This document shows positions 36,534 through 48,416 of a stretch of 64,000 nt of DNA, piece by piece (within the stretch, counting starts at the first letter, position 1; the number at the start of each line of letters is the position of its first letter). The position numbers and the translations under genes are program-made. The stretch lies in the NCBI RefSeq assembly GCF_008831285.2, contig NC_045141.1, positions 2,234,001 to 2,298,000 of the forward strand, read 5' to 3'. The notes beneath the pieces are model-generated. The model did not search any database. It saw nothing but the letters and a program-made list of their open reading frames with translations, and was not told the origin of the DNA. This DNA comes from Nymphaea colorata. Lineage: Eukaryota > Streptophyta > Magnoliopsida > Nymphaeales > Nymphaeaceae.

Positions 36534-38145
36534 ATGGCGGAAAACTCGAACCTTGCTGGCCATGAGTCAAGAGAGGATGCCCAAGAACCTCCTCAATTGG
36601 TAAGATAGACTTATTTACATATATACTTAACATTTCTTTCTTATGTTCCATGCTTCATTCTTTATTTATTCATTGTTATTGTTTTTTTATATATGCAGCC
36701 TATAGACTCTACAATATTTGCTGCCAACACATCTAGTTCTCTGCCAACAATTTGAATACTAAGTTGCTTCCTTCAAAGGTCAAAGCGCTAAGATCACCTA
36801 TATAGAAAGAATCAGCAGAATGGTAAATGAATCAAGTATTCAACGAGTTGTTTGCCATCATTGCAAAGTTTCTTTTGATTGTAATAAAGGCATGTCCTAA
36901 GAGGCCTACATAGAATCGGGTCAACACCGCCAGATAGTTTGTACATTTAAATTTGATAAAAAGAAAAGCAGATATGATCTAGCTAATATGGTTATTCTTC
37001 ATGAGTAGCTATCAGATCAGTCTGATGTCGCTAATATGGTTATTTGCAAGTTTGTCAAAGGCTTACAACTATAGTTCAAATTATTGTCACATAACACTAT
37101 TAGATCAAATAGCATATACATTCATGAAAATAAAATAACAAAGTTATATGATATTTTAGAGAAGATTAAAGAAAGAATTATCCTCACAACAGAAATGTGG
37201 ATTTCTTATTGTGAGAAGCGTTGTTATTTGTGTTTGACTGTGCATTGTATTGATGATGATTGGAAGATACAAAAAAAAAATTCTTAATTTTGTCACTGTT
37301 GAGACTCCTTACATAGGCAAAAATCTTGCATCAGTTATCAAAGATTGTTTACTAAAATGGATCATTGATCGTAAGCTATTTTCAATTACTTTGAATAATT
37401 GACTTCTTGAAAAAGATGCACTTATTTGTAATGGAAAGTTTTTTCAAGTTAAATGTGTTGCACATATTCTTAATTTTGTTGCATAAGATGGCACGAAAGC
37501 AATAAGTGATGTAATTGACAATCTCAGATAGAGTATTAAATATATTAAAGCTTCTCCAACTCATTGTGCATTTTTTGATCAAGCAGTACGTCATGTGAAA
37601 GTTACATGTGAAAAAAAGTTACGTTTTGATGTCTCAACTAGATGGAATTCAACATTTCTTATGCTTGATGTAGAATTGAAATATAAAGATGCATTTAGTT
37701 ATTTTGAAGATTTTGATTGTCATTATAAATTGACATTAAGTAAATATGGGTGGAAGAAAGGTTAGCATTATTCATAGCAGCTTAAAAACCTTTTATGAAG
37801 CTACAAATGTCATTTCTACAGTAAAGAATCTAAATTTCAACATCTTTTTTATGGAGTTTTGTACAATAAAGATGAAAATTGATAGAATGTGCTCAAGTTC
37901 AGATGTTTATCTTTCAAGCATGGCAAAGAAGATGAAAGAAAAGTTAGATAAATATTGGGATATGTACAAACCTAAGTTTAGTAGTTGGAGTGGTTCTTTA
38001 TCCTTACCATAAAATAAAAATAATTGAGTTTTATTATAAACAATTTTATGAAGATGAAACATATTTTTCGCATCCCCAAAAATTTTTTGGTTTTTGGAAT
38101 GCTCCATAAGAATGAGTTTTTGTTTTAAGAATGAGAGAGAAAGGG
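36534..38145 (+). pseudogene. hAT transposase pseudogene (zf-BED, RICESLEEPER-like)
   Basis: An ATG at 36,534 starts MAENSNLAGHESREDAQEPP; a GGTAAGAT donor and a ATATGCAG acceptor suggest a short intron at about 36,596-36,699. A degraded BED finger follows (VVCHHCKVSFDC, then a His-containing end near 36,930). The transposase core is clear: TTEMWISYCEKRCYLCLTVH, FIDDDWKIQKK-like text, ILNFVTVETPYIGKNLASVI, FSITLNN, FFQVKCVAHILNFV, SIKYIKASPTH, DVSTRWNSTFLMLDVELKYK, and 37,750-38,010 (LKTFYEATNVISTVKN, MAKKMKEKLDKYWDMY). The last block EFYYKQFYEDE breaks off before the C-terminal dimerisation domain. Many stops make it dead. Terminal inverted repeats were not found. Confidence 0.88.
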
Positions 38146-39749
38146 ACTCGCCCATCGGAACAAGGATCGACCATTCCCGGTGCCTGTACCGGTCCTTGAT
38201 GCATTTCTTTTTTGCTTAAACAACTTTTTCATTCTATATGCGGTATAGTGTTTGAGAAAATATTGAAAGTTTGATGTTTGAAACTTTTGAAAAAGTTCTT
38301 AAAAAATTACTTGAGGATGTAAAACATTTTGGGGAAAACTTAAATTTAGAAATCTTTATAAATATCATTTAGAAAGGTTGAGAAATCATTTTGAAGTCAC
38401 TTTAGTGTTCTCTTAAGACTTTAAGTAGGTTTGAGATTTTGTTCTAATTCAGTTACTACCTAGTTAGAGCTCCATCTCATCTTGCTTAAGCTCTTTAGAG
38501 AGGTGTTTGTAATTATAAGTGATATTAAGTGAGTGAAAATGTATAAATGCATTGATCCTATATGATTAGAAGAGAATAATTCATTGCTACCATAACATTC
38601 ATGTAAAAACATTCCTACCATAACATACATCTAAGATCTTTGTTTTTACAATTGCCATAAATACTTTTATAAATAAGAAAAGTCTTTGAAAATGGAATAG
38701 GGTTTTTGAAGGTCTCTAAATGAAAGATTTTAAAATAGGGGAGATATGCATCTTTATATGTATGTATATATGCATAAGTTTTGAAAATGAAGTCTTAACT
38801 TAAATAGAAAGGAAAAGAATACTCTTAAAAAAAAAAGAGAAAGAAAGATAAATAGAAAAAGATGCATATATACGTGTACATACTACCACATATACACATA
38901 TATGAAAGTTCAAAAGGAAAATGATATTGATTTGAAGAGAAATGAAGATTTTAGAGAGAGAGAGAATATAACACATATATATACACATTCTTGTGTATTT
39001 GAATATTTGTAAAATAAAATGTAAAAACGTAGAAAGAGAAGGATGAAGAAAATCATCATGTGTACATATACGTATATAACATATATATATATATGTCTTC
39101 ATGAGATTAAAAATCAAGAAATAACTTAAAATATCTGACTTCAAGTTTTATGTAGGCCCGAGGAAAGTTTGGACTCATGTAAGAGCCTAAGCTAAGTCTG
39201 CAATGTCGCATTAAAGAAGGTTATTTCAAAAATATTATGGAAAGCATGATTTCAAATATTTTATATATTAACATAAAATATTATCTTGTTTGTTACAAGG
39301 GAATATCTTCCACTGTTGGGTATGGAAGAAAATTAAACCACATGAAAAGGTGTTCATTAGTGTTCCTAATTAGGTAATTAAAACTGAAACTAAACTCAAT
39401 AATAACATAAGGATGCATATTTGCATGTACATCTTCGTGAGGGTTTTCTCGGGTTGGACAAATCTCAACCTCAAAAATTAACATAAGAACAAAGAGAAAA
39501 TCTCAAACCACACTCTCATTCTCGCCGTGCATTCACATATAAATAGAAAAAATTAAGCAATTATACATGAACAATATCTCAAAACAAAGTAACATTCAAA
39601 CAAAAAAGAGAACATGTTTCAATCATAAAATGAAATACCATCTAATCTTGTCATGCTCCTAGTGCACTCAAGAATAGCTTCTTGACTTCAAAAGAAATAT
39701 TGAAAGCTATCTCATATGGCCGGAAGTTGCTGGTATGACTCCATCAAAG
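38146..39749. other. AT-rich intergenic region
   Basis: No gene was recognised. There are TA-rich and GA-rich simple stretches around 38,740-39,100, including a short TATATATATATATATG run near 39,080. A CTTGCATC-free, A-rich composition continues to 39.7 kb, where base composition changes abruptly to GC-rich. Confidence 0.45.
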
Positions 39750-39789
39750 AGGGCAAGGTAGCAAGGTCCTCCCTGGTGCCGGTCTGCTT

Positions 39790-40330
39790 GTTGTCGCACC
39801 TGTTCATGCCGAAAGACAAGTGCAGCTTTCAGACGCCCTGCATCTTCCTCTGAGCACAGATTTGGGTGTGCTTGGCTCGTCAAAGGTTGGACGACGGAGT
39901 GCTGAGAAAATGGCCGCAAAACAGGAAAGTGTCCTCGGCAGTCGTAGATGCCACGGTCTAAGATCTCCACTAGACAGGTTCTGTTCTCAGACTTGTTGCT
40001 CCTAGTTCACAGCTCGGATCTGGGCATGCTATGGCTCGTTGGAAAGGCGGAGAAGTCAAGCATGCCATGGACTCAACGAGAGAGAGAAACCACGGCAGAG
40101 ATGGACGACAAAGGCTGTGGAATAGGAACTGTTCCTGTGGCTATCGCAGGTTCTGTGCATTGGGCCGAAGGACAGGGGCAGCTTCACGCCTCTACAGATT
40201 TCTGCCCCTTACTCAATTTATGCATTGTATGGCTCATTGGAACTGCACGAGAGTCACAAAGATGGAGAGCCCACTCTTGTGATTATCTGATATTAGGATC
40301 TGAAGGTATGGCTTTTTGAACAGAGTTGTA
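39790..40330. repeat. Degenerate tandem repeat, about 176-bp period, GC-rich
   Basis: Three diverged units are recognisable. The marker TGTTCATGCCGAAAGACAAG (39,801) recurs as TGTGCATTGGGCCGAAGGAC (about 40,154), two periods later. The marker GTGTGCTTGGCTCGTCAAAG (39,866) recurs as GGCATGCTATGGCTCGTTGG (40,023) and TGCATTGTATGGCTCATTGG (40,221). Frames across it are open but the order of codons is not conserved between units. The origin is unknown; it could be LTR subrepeats. Confidence 0.55.
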
Positions 40331-41631
40331 TTCTGTGGTAGCAGGGCCAGTAGTCACAAAATAGGCGGCCAGAAAATTTGCTATTTCGGCCACTTGTCCG
40401 ATCGAGCTCCAGTGTGTTAGAACCGTAACACTCCGGCGATGCAGTCTATACAATTTCACAGTGATCGGTACCAGAGGTGACAGTGCCACCCTGTTGAACA
40501 GTCGTTGTTTCCTCCCTCGTGCAAACAAGGGAGGGTTACTGCAAGGGTTAGACCGGCGACGGGAGTTCTTTTGATTCCAAGCAGCAGGAGTCACGGCACC
40601 ATTCGAGCTTGGGCTCATTCGAACTACAGGAGGTAAAGGATCTGGTTTGAGCTTTGGGCGTTTAAATAGATATGTCGGAGTAATCAATGGTGGGCATTTA
40701 AACAGATCTGCTGAAGAGTCTCCTCGCCAGGAAACCAGGAGTTGTTTCTAGATGAGGAAAGGAGTCGATCTATGCTCAAATCGACCATGGATTGCTCTAA
40801 TGATCCTTAGTTTTCCAAGATAGATCGAAAGCCCTCAGATTTACAATCGAGAATGGGTTTCATAGAAGAAGAAAAGTCTTGCTTGCGTGCTGCTACCCAC
40901 ACTGGTCTCCCACGCCCTCTATCGGACATCTCCAAAGCCACCTGCTTCTGCATGCCTGAAGCTTGTGTAGCCTTGTTGGAAGACGAAGCATCGGGGGACA
41001 AGAGCTATCATACGCCATCTCCTATCACTACCAGCCTGTCGTGCATTCAACCACCAGATGCCTCCCACCTTCTGCAATGCCATCGAAACCTCCCCCTTGC
41101 AGCGATGGTTAGGTGAGGAAGCACGTCCAACGGCTCCCTGCGATGTCTGGTAGCTTCTGCTAGAATGGGTCGCCTAAGAAGAGCTCGCCTACTGCTCAAC
41201 TGGGCAGGATGAGGGTGGCAATTTGTCAGTGGTCGGCAGCTGCCCTCCCTCCTGCACTTGGGATAGAAATGGTTGTCTCACCCAAGTCTCGCCAAAAAAA
41301 AAAGAAAATGGGGTCATATAATATTAATAAGTTGGGTCTGGGTTTTAAGAGACTTCGAACTCGTTTTAAATCCGATTTGGGTTCTAGCATGCGACCTAGG
41401 CTTAGAAACACGTTTTGGAGTGAGAATGCGACCTTAAAACAAAAGGAAGGTCCGTGCATGCGAGGCATTCATAAATTCAAATTTTGTCGTTTCGAACTCG
41501 ATTTTGAATTTTGGGTTTGAAATGCTTGGTTTGGATCTAAACTTGTGTTTCAGATCTAATTTGGATCCAAAAATCGAATCTTGGACTCTTGCTATTACGG
41601 CTTCTTAGTCATTTATATTATAGATACCTTA
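40331..41631. other. GC-rich to AT-rich unassigned region before the gypsy LTR
   Basis: The part 40.3-41.2 kb keeps the high GC of the repeat before it and holds overlapping open frames (for example 40,807-41,001 minus and 40,853-41,116 plus) that match nothing I know. From about 41,290 to 41,590 the text turns into GGATCTAATTTGGATCC-type words like those at the window ends. Old LTR sequence is a reasonable guess. Confidence 0.35.
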
Positions 41632-42399
41632 TGTTTCCCTGTGTCTAGAGTCTGTATAGCTTTTTGCTTTGCTATGTTCTTCTTTTGTTTACATTGAATC
41701 TTTTGCTTATGCTTGTTCACTTGTAAGGGAGTACTCTCCTACTGGTCTAAGTGTAATGTTGCGGATTTTATGTTTTGGGTAGTCAGCATTTGAATTATTG
41801 TATGCGGTTTCGGCCAACCCTATGTAAGCAAGTTGTGATTATTCTTCTTTTTTACCTCTCTCGTGATGTACAAGCTTTCTATGATAAATACATTGAAACT
41901 TTCTTTATTCATACTTTGCATTCTTTATGCACTTTGTTTTCCAAATGATCTTTGTGCCCCTTTTGATTGTTTTAAAGCTAACGACATAAGGTTCTTGGCA
42001 TGCCGCATGGATTGAAGGTAACATCCGGTGACACCTTATGCTTCATGTGGTAACGTTTCACTACGCGCTTCTCTACTTAGGGACTTTGGCAACTATAGGT
42101 ATTAATATCTAATTCAAAAGCTGAATAAACTTATCGTCATCTACATACTACAATTGTTTATTATCCGCTCGTAGGCATTTAAGTTATTGTTATAACAAAC
42201 ATAGAGGAACCATATATGTCAACTGAAATTTGAGGGATGCATCAAACTGTGGATTACGACTGCATATTTTATTCAAACTAAGGCACGTGTTGTTGGAGCA
42301 AATGAGCCATTTTGCCTTATTAGGGCTACAAATCCAGAGAGTGAGATAGATAATGTGAGATAGAGCAAATTAGTTGTTCTACTTAATTGGTGCTACAAC

Positions 42400-42435
<36 letters not shown>

Positions 42436-42605
42436 CATACTTGTAGGAGAGGACAAGCATCATAAATGTAAATCAATCGTTGAAGGGAGAGGGAAGCAAA
42501 ATGAAGATGTTCGGAGAGGAGAGGGAAGAGAGGCATGTGAGGGAGAGACCGGGGAGAGAATGAGAGTTTTCCACGAGTTGTTGTTTTGTGGTAAACCATG
42601 GAATG
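41632..42605 (+). repeat. 5' LTR of the gypsy element
   Basis: It begins TGTTTCCCTGTGTCTAGAG and matches 46,556-47,518 with scattered differences. Shared blocks include TTGTTCACTTGTAAGG, GATGTACAAGCTTTC, CACCTTATGCTTCATGTG and GGTAAACCATGGAATG at the right edge. It contains a (GA)n microsatellite at 42,401-42,433. The exact right edge is uncertain because the shared block continues a few bases past the CCA that might end the LTR. Confidence 0.8.
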
Positions 42606-42639
42606 AAGACCATGTGGAATCATGCCCCTGAATGCAAGA

Positions 42640-43062
42640 CGACATGCTTATCAGTGGTCGGTGAATTGAAACACACAGGATCCTTGCAAGACTATGTGAG
42701 GTCCTATCAAAGGCTTATGTTGGATGTACTTGACATGCCAGAATAAGATAAACTTGACTGGTTTATTTTGGGACTTCAACCTTGGGCACAATCCGAAGTG
42801 GAAAGTGGTAATCCAAATATCTTGGAGGATGCCTATGTAACAGGGGAACGCTTGGTTGACACCGAGCACAAGAGCTAATACCTTCAAGCCTTTGAAGAAG
42901 CCTAACCATGGAGGAAAGAAAAAAGACCGATAGAACCATAAAGGTGAATCATCGACCCAGCACCAAGTCAAGAAGAAACCTTTCTTTCGTAAGAATAATA
43001 ATTACCAAAATAAAGTAGTAAGCTGTTGGTTCTGCAGAGAAAGACACATAGCCAAGCAATGT
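42640..43062 (+). pseudogene. gypsy gag remnant with zinc knuckle
   Basis: The frame SLQDYVRSYQRLMLDVLDMP, a stop, DKLDWFILGLQPWAQSEVE is the core of plant gypsy gag. At 43,024-43,062 it reads CWFCRERHIAKQC, a CCHC knuckle with spacing C-x2-C-x3-H-x4-C; the family norm is x4 before His, so one residue (usually Gly) is lost. The N-terminal part of gag is absent. Confidence 0.8.
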
Positions 43063-43155
43063 CCAAAGCACCTTATCAAAGACAACAGGCAAGTTAATGT
43101 TGCAGTTGCAGAAGCCAATGCTGAAGGAGTGCAGTCATTGATGGGAGCCTTTTAG

Positions 43156-43488
43156 ATGCTCAATGCCCTCCATAATCGAGGTACATCAAACACAATAGTG
43201 AATACAAAACTGTCGTACTTGGATATTAGTATGAGGGGTAAGTCTACTATGGCCATGGTAGACTTCGGGGCAATACATAACTTCGTTTTGAAAGAAGAGA
43301 CAGAGAGATTGGGACTGAAGCTTGAGCCTAGACAGAGAACGTTGAAGACAGTAAACTCTGTGGCCATGCCTATTCTAGGAGAAGCAAAGGGTGTAGCCAT
43401 CCAGATTGGGAATTGGGCTGACACTACAAACTTCTCAGTTGTTCCCCTAAATGACTTCAAAGTAATTATTGGTATAGAGTTTCTTTGA
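43156..43488 (+). pseudogene. gypsy aspartic protease remnant
   Basis: A 110-residue open piece holds YLDISMRGKSTMAMVDFGAI then HNFVLKEETERLGL. The active site VD-F-G-A replaces the family's V-D-S/T-G-A, so the catalytic loop has lost its Ser/Thr. It continues into VVPLNDFKVIIGIEFL, the usual Asp-(Phe/Tyr)-x-(V/I)-I-L-G-x-x-(F/W)-L end of the fold. A TGA follows at 43,486-43,488. Confidence 0.88.
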
Positions 43489-43593
43489 GGCCAGAATGTT
43501 ATGATGTTGCCAAAGTTCAATTCATTGACATTGATGGGATGAGACTATACGTACACAGTACATTGCTATTCTGCTAGTGGAAAATCACCTTCC

Positions 43594-45162
43594 ATGTTGT
43601 TAGCAATGCAACTAAAGAAGGGCGTGAAGCATGAAGAACAGACATTTCTCGGGTCCATCCATGTAGAGGAAGAAGCCAAGTCGATTATCGTCCCACCGGC
43701 CTTAGTTCCTTTGTTGAAAGAGTTTGAGGAAGTAATGCCACCTGAACTGCCAAAACAGGAAGTTGATCATCAGATTGAACTAGTCCCTTGAGCTAGACCC
43801 CCAGCCATGGTTCGTTATTGTATGGGACCGGCTGAATTGAAGGAGCTGCGAAAACAACTCGACGAAATGTTGGAGAGAGGCCTCATCCATCCATCAAAGA
43901 CACTGTTCGGAGCACCAACGTTATTCCAAGTCAAGCAAGATAGATCAAAGCGCTTATGTGTAGACTACGGTGCATTGAACAAGGTAACAGTCAAGAACAA
44001 ATACCCATTGCCACTCATTGTTGACTTATTTGATCAATTGGGTGACACACGAATCTTTTCAAATTTGGACCTTCGATAGGGTTATTAGCAAGTCAGGATA
44101 GCCGAAGGAAATGAACCGAAGACAACTTGTGTCACCTGTTATGGTGCTTATGAATTCCTAGTCATACTATTCAGGTTGACGCGAACTTCCCAACATTGAT
44201 GAACAAGATCTTTCTACCCGTACCTTGACAAGTTTGTGGTGGTCTATCTTGATAATATCATGATTTTTAGTGGCAGCATGGAGGAACATGTCAGTCATTT
44301 GCAGACTGTGTTCCAAATATTGAAGTAAAATAACCTTTATGTGAAAAAGGAGAAGTATCTCTTTGACCAACAAGAGATCAGCTTTCTCAGCCATGTTATC
44401 GGGCATGGTCAGCTGCGAATAGATCTAGGGAAGGTAAAAGTCATCCAGGAATGGAAGCTGCCAACGATACTGCCTGAATTGCGGTCTTTTCTTGGCTTGG
44501 CAAATTACTATAGACTGTTCAACGAGGAGTATTTTTTTATTGTTGCTCCCTTCATTGACTTGTTCAAGAAGAACACGGCTTGGGTTTGGACGCAGTCTAC
44601 CCAGGACGCTTTTGAAGGATTGAAGAGAGCTCCTGTGAAAGTGCCTGTGTTTAAGTTGTCCGACTACTTGAAGCCTTTTGAGGTCCATACTGATGCTTCT
44701 GACTTTGCTATTAGCAAAGTATTGATGGAAAAGGGTCATCTGATTGCCTATGAGAGCTGAAAGTTGAAAGAAACGAAAAGACACTATACTATGCACGAAC
44801 GTGAAATGACTGCAATTGTGCACTGCCTTCACATATGGAGACATTATTTGTTGGGAACTCAATTCAGTGTAAAGACTGACAATATAGCCACAAGTTATTT
44901 CTAGGCGCAAAAGAAGCTACCTCCAAAGCAACCTCATTGGCAGGAATTCTTGGCCGAGTTTGACTTTGTCTTAGAGTACAAGGCAGAAAAGACCAACTTC
45001 GTTGCTAATGCATTGAGTCGAAAGGCGAAACTTGCAGCAACTTGGGTAGAGTCCTCCGAAGTACAACTAGAGGGTGCTCTCCTCGATTGTGTTCGCGAAG
45101 CAATGCAGCAGGACCTAATGGCACAACACTTGGTGGCCTTAGCTAAAGCAAGGAAGACCTGA
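43594..45162 (+). pseudogene. gypsy reverse transcriptase and RNase H remnant
   Basis: Broken frames follow the RT_RNaseH order: [83 protein letters not shown], a stop, then VVYLDNIMIFS with YLDN at 44,245-44,256 (family YxDD), LFDQQEISFLSHVIGHG, LRSFLGLANYYRLF and PFEVHTDASDFAISKVLME. RNase H continues to FVLEYKAEKTNFVANALSRK at 44,950-45,020. A TAG at 44,902-44,904 stands for Gln. The Asp-to-Asn change alone would abolish polymerisation. Confidence 0.92.
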
Positions 45163-45229
45163 AGGTTCTGTCTATGAGACGGACTCCTCCTCACCAAAGG
45201 CGAACGTGTATTTGTACCACGATGGGGCA

Positions 45230-46475
45230 ACCTTCAATGGGAACTTTTAAATGCATGCCATGATACCTTATGGGCCACCCAAGCCAGGAGCAGACCTTAG
45301 CACTCACTAAACACAGATATTATTGGCCACACATGCGAGATGATGTTGAGGCCTAGTGAAGACGTGTCTCATCTGCCAGCATGATAAGGGGTCGAATCAA
45401 AAACCTGCTGACCTTTTAGAACCATTTCTTGTTCCAGAGTGCCCATGGGAAAGCCTCTCCATAGACTTCATCGTGAGCCTACCGAAAGTTGATAGCTATA
45501 GGTCTATCCTTGTTGTTGTGGATAGGTTTTCAAAGTATGCAACCTTTATTCCAACTTCTAAGGGGTGTCTCATAGAGAAGACAGTAGAGTTCTTCGTGAA
45601 GAACATAGTCAAACATTGGGGCATGTTGAAGGGCATTGTGAGTGACCACGATGCTCGCTTCATGGTTAAGTTTTGGTGTGAAGTATTTTGATTGCTTGGC
45701 TCAGACTTGTTGTCTGCTACAAGTTTCCACCCACAGATAGACGGCCAGATGGAGTAGATTAACGACTTGTTGGAACAATACTTGCGGCACTTCATCAATG
45801 CAAACTAGAAGAACTGGGTGATGTTGATCAATGTTGCCCAATTTTGCTACAACTTGCAAAAGAGCGAGTCTTTTGGACACTATCGGTTTGAAATATCTAT
45901 GGGAAAACAACCGTTGATGCCGCACACTCTTGGTGCTCAGGAAAAGGGAAGGCCTACATTTGCCTACTAGTTTGTTAGAGACTGGTAGGAACACATGAAA
46001 CTCGCCAAGTCATTCTTGCATAAAGCAGCCAAAAAGATAAAAAATTGTCTGATAAAGACCAACGACTGGCTGAATTTTGAGTTGGAGAACAAGTCCTCGT
46101 GAAGCTATATCTGAATCACACTGGTATCTTTCATGGGCGACACCATGCATTAATTTGGAAGTATGAAGAGCCATTCACTCTGACCAAGAGATTGAGAATC
46201 TGGCGTACAAGCTAGATCTGCCGCTAGACTTTAAGTTGCATCCAGTGTTTCACATATGCAATCTAAAGTCATTCTATGCTGATGTTGAAGATCTGGAACA
46301 GAGCCAGCCATAGCGGGAGCCAATCCTACAAAGAGCCCTTATAGGTAAATGTGCAGCCGACAGACAGTTGGAGCAAATTCTTCTACACAAGATCAACTAT
46401 CTTGAAAAGCCGAAGAAATATTTTTTCAAGTCGGCAGATGAAGAACAACCTACATGGGAGTATGCGTTTTAGATG
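45230..46475 (+). pseudogene. gypsy integrase with chromodomain-like tail, remnant
   Basis: After an HHCC region with CLICQHDKGSNQKP, the core shows ESLSIDFIVSLPKV (first Asp), ILVVVDRFSKYATFIPTSKG, IVSDHDARFMVKFWCEVF (second Asp), TSFHPQIDGQME, a stop in place of Arg, then INDLLEQYLRHF. A TAG at 45,806-45,808 stands for Gln. At about 46,345-46,475 the frame CAADRQLEQILLHKINYLEK then KKYFFKSADEEQPTWE has the layout of the short chromodomain of plant chromoviruses, which guides insertion to chromatin. Another Gln codon is TAG at 46,471-46,473. Confidence 0.88.
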
Positions 46476-46555
46476 AAGTCGCACTACTCAGAAGAAGTTT
46501 GTGTCTACCACGATGTAGTTGGTGCAAGGACGGTGCATGATTTGAAGGGGGAGCA

Positions 46556-47518
46556 TGTTTCCCTCTGTCAAGAGTCTATATAATCATTTTCCTTGCTATG
46601 CACTTCCTTTGCTTATACTTGTTCACTTGTAAGGAAGTACCTTCCCACCAGTCTAAGTGTCATGTAGGGGATTCTATATTTTAGGTGGTCGGCATTTGAA
46701 CCCTTATATGCGGCTTCGGCCAACTCTATGTAAGCAAGTTGAGATTATTTTCCTTTCTTACATCTCTCGTGATGTACAAGCTTTCGAAGAGAAATACATT
46801 GTGAGTTTTCTTTATTCACACTCTACATTGTTTATGTACTTTTTTTCCAAATGAAATTTTCAACCCTTTCGATTGTTATAAGGCTGACAGCGTAAGGTTC
46901 TTGCCATGTCACACGGAAAGGTGTTATCCCGTGACACCTTATGCTTCATGTGATAACGTTTCACTATAGGCTTCTCTGCTTTGGGACTTTGGAAGCTACA
47001 TGTTAATATATTTAATTAAAAAGCTAAAAAAACTTATCGCCGTCTACAGACTACAGTTGTTTATTATCTACTCATTGGTATTTAAGCTATTGTTATAACA
47101 AACACAGAGGAACCATATATGTCAACTAAAATTTGAGGGATGCATCATACCATAGAGTAGAGCTGCATATTTTATTCAAACGAAAGAATGTGTTGTCGGA
47201 GCAGATAAGCCATTTTGCTTGATTAGGGCTACAAATCTAGAGAGTGAGTTAGATAATGTGAGGGAGAGCAGATTAGCTGTTCTACTTAATTGGTGCTACA
47301 AATAGAGAGAGAGAGAGAGAGAGAGAGGGAGGGAGAGAGAGAGAGGCCCATACTTGTAGGAGAGGACAAGCACCATAAATGTAAATCAACAGTCGAAGGG
47401 AGAGGGAAGCAAAATGAAGATGTTTGGAGAGGAGAGGGAGTAGAGGTATGTGAGGGAGAGACCAGGGAGATTATGAGAGTATTCCATGAGCTGTTGTTTT
47501 GTGGTAAACCATGGAATG
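46556..47518 (+). repeat. 3' LTR of the gypsy element
   Basis: It starts TGTTTCCCTCTGTCAAGAG right after the polypurine tract and ends within CCATGGAATG. It carries a (GA)n run at 47,304-47,345 at the same place as the 5' copy, so the microsatellite was in the LTR before insertion. The segment 47,500-47,640 that spans the edge is a copy of repeat R1. Confidence 0.8.
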
Positions 47519-47640
47519 TGTTGGAATGCTTACGCCTTCTATACCTATTGTCTCTTGTTCTGTGTGTCCTGACGCTTGTGTCGATTTTTCTTAAACGACA
47601 TGCATCCATTCTAGGGTGTACCAATGCATCAGTGGGTTCG
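47500..47640 (-). repeat. Dispersed repeat R1, copy 2
   Basis: The reverse complement matches 11,651-11,825, from CCATGGTTTACCAC through AACAAGAG and the GCGTCAGGAC area to GATGCATTGGTACACC. It overlaps the last bases of the gypsy 3' LTR. It is diverged from copy 1 by many small changes. Confidence 0.55.
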
Positions 47641-48115
47641 GCACATTCCATATTGTTGTATGTAACCATGGTCCATGATGGTCGAATGCTTTGGCATCTT
47701 TTTAGATAATATTTCCAAAATTGCATCATGATTTGTAATTCTCCTTTTAGTTTTTCTGCCAAATCAATATAACTTTCAATACACTTTCCTAATAATTTTT
47801 TCTAAAATCACATCACATGCATCATATAGCCACCGCTTTAATTTGCATGAACCTGATGGTGACTAGGGGCATAAGAGTAATTTCTTTGATAGACTCTTTG
47901 ATGATTAGTTTTTCTAAAACCAATTCCATTCTAAATCTAAGAGCATACACATTTCCTTGGCAGACTCTTTTTTTTTTTTTTTGGGAAAAAATTTGTTGCC
48001 TGGTAGGGCTTCGTTTTATGCATCTCTTTTTTTCTTCCCATTGTAGCAACACAGCAACAACTACTTCTTGAAAGTTGTGCATCTTCGATGACAGGGCTTC
48101 CTCAACAATGTCGTT

Positions 48116-48156
<41 letters not shown>

Positions 48157-48374
48157 TTCTCTTTCTAGCCAGCTCTTTATGTCATTCCACCATCTCTTTG
48201 TAGCATTCTACCTCTACCAGGGTCCAGCAAGGGGGACATCATCAGCAGTGTGTTCTTCAATAGGAAAAGAATCCTCAATAGCTGCTGGGGTCAAGCAAGT
48301 AGAACATCAGTACCATGTTCTTCATTAAAAAGAAGATCGGCAACAGACGCAAAGATAAAACCCTCACTCACCGT

Positions 48375-48416
<42 letters not shown>

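Larger units (their letters stand above)
41632..47518 (+). mobile_element. Ty3/gypsy chromovirus, decayed, two LTRs
   Basis: Direct repeats of about 970 bp (41,632-42,605 and 46,556-47,518) enclose gag, protease, reverse transcriptase, RNase H and integrase in gypsy order, with a chromodomain-like block after integrase. A polypurine tract (GAAGGGGGAGCA) precedes the 3' LTR, which starts TGTTTCCCT like the 5' one. No primer-binding site follows the 5' LTR and the start of gag is missing, so internal sequence next to the LTR is deleted. Stops, frameshifts and YLDN in place of YLDD mean it cannot copy itself. A target duplication was not found, and the outer right end overlaps repeat R1. Confidence 0.88.
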
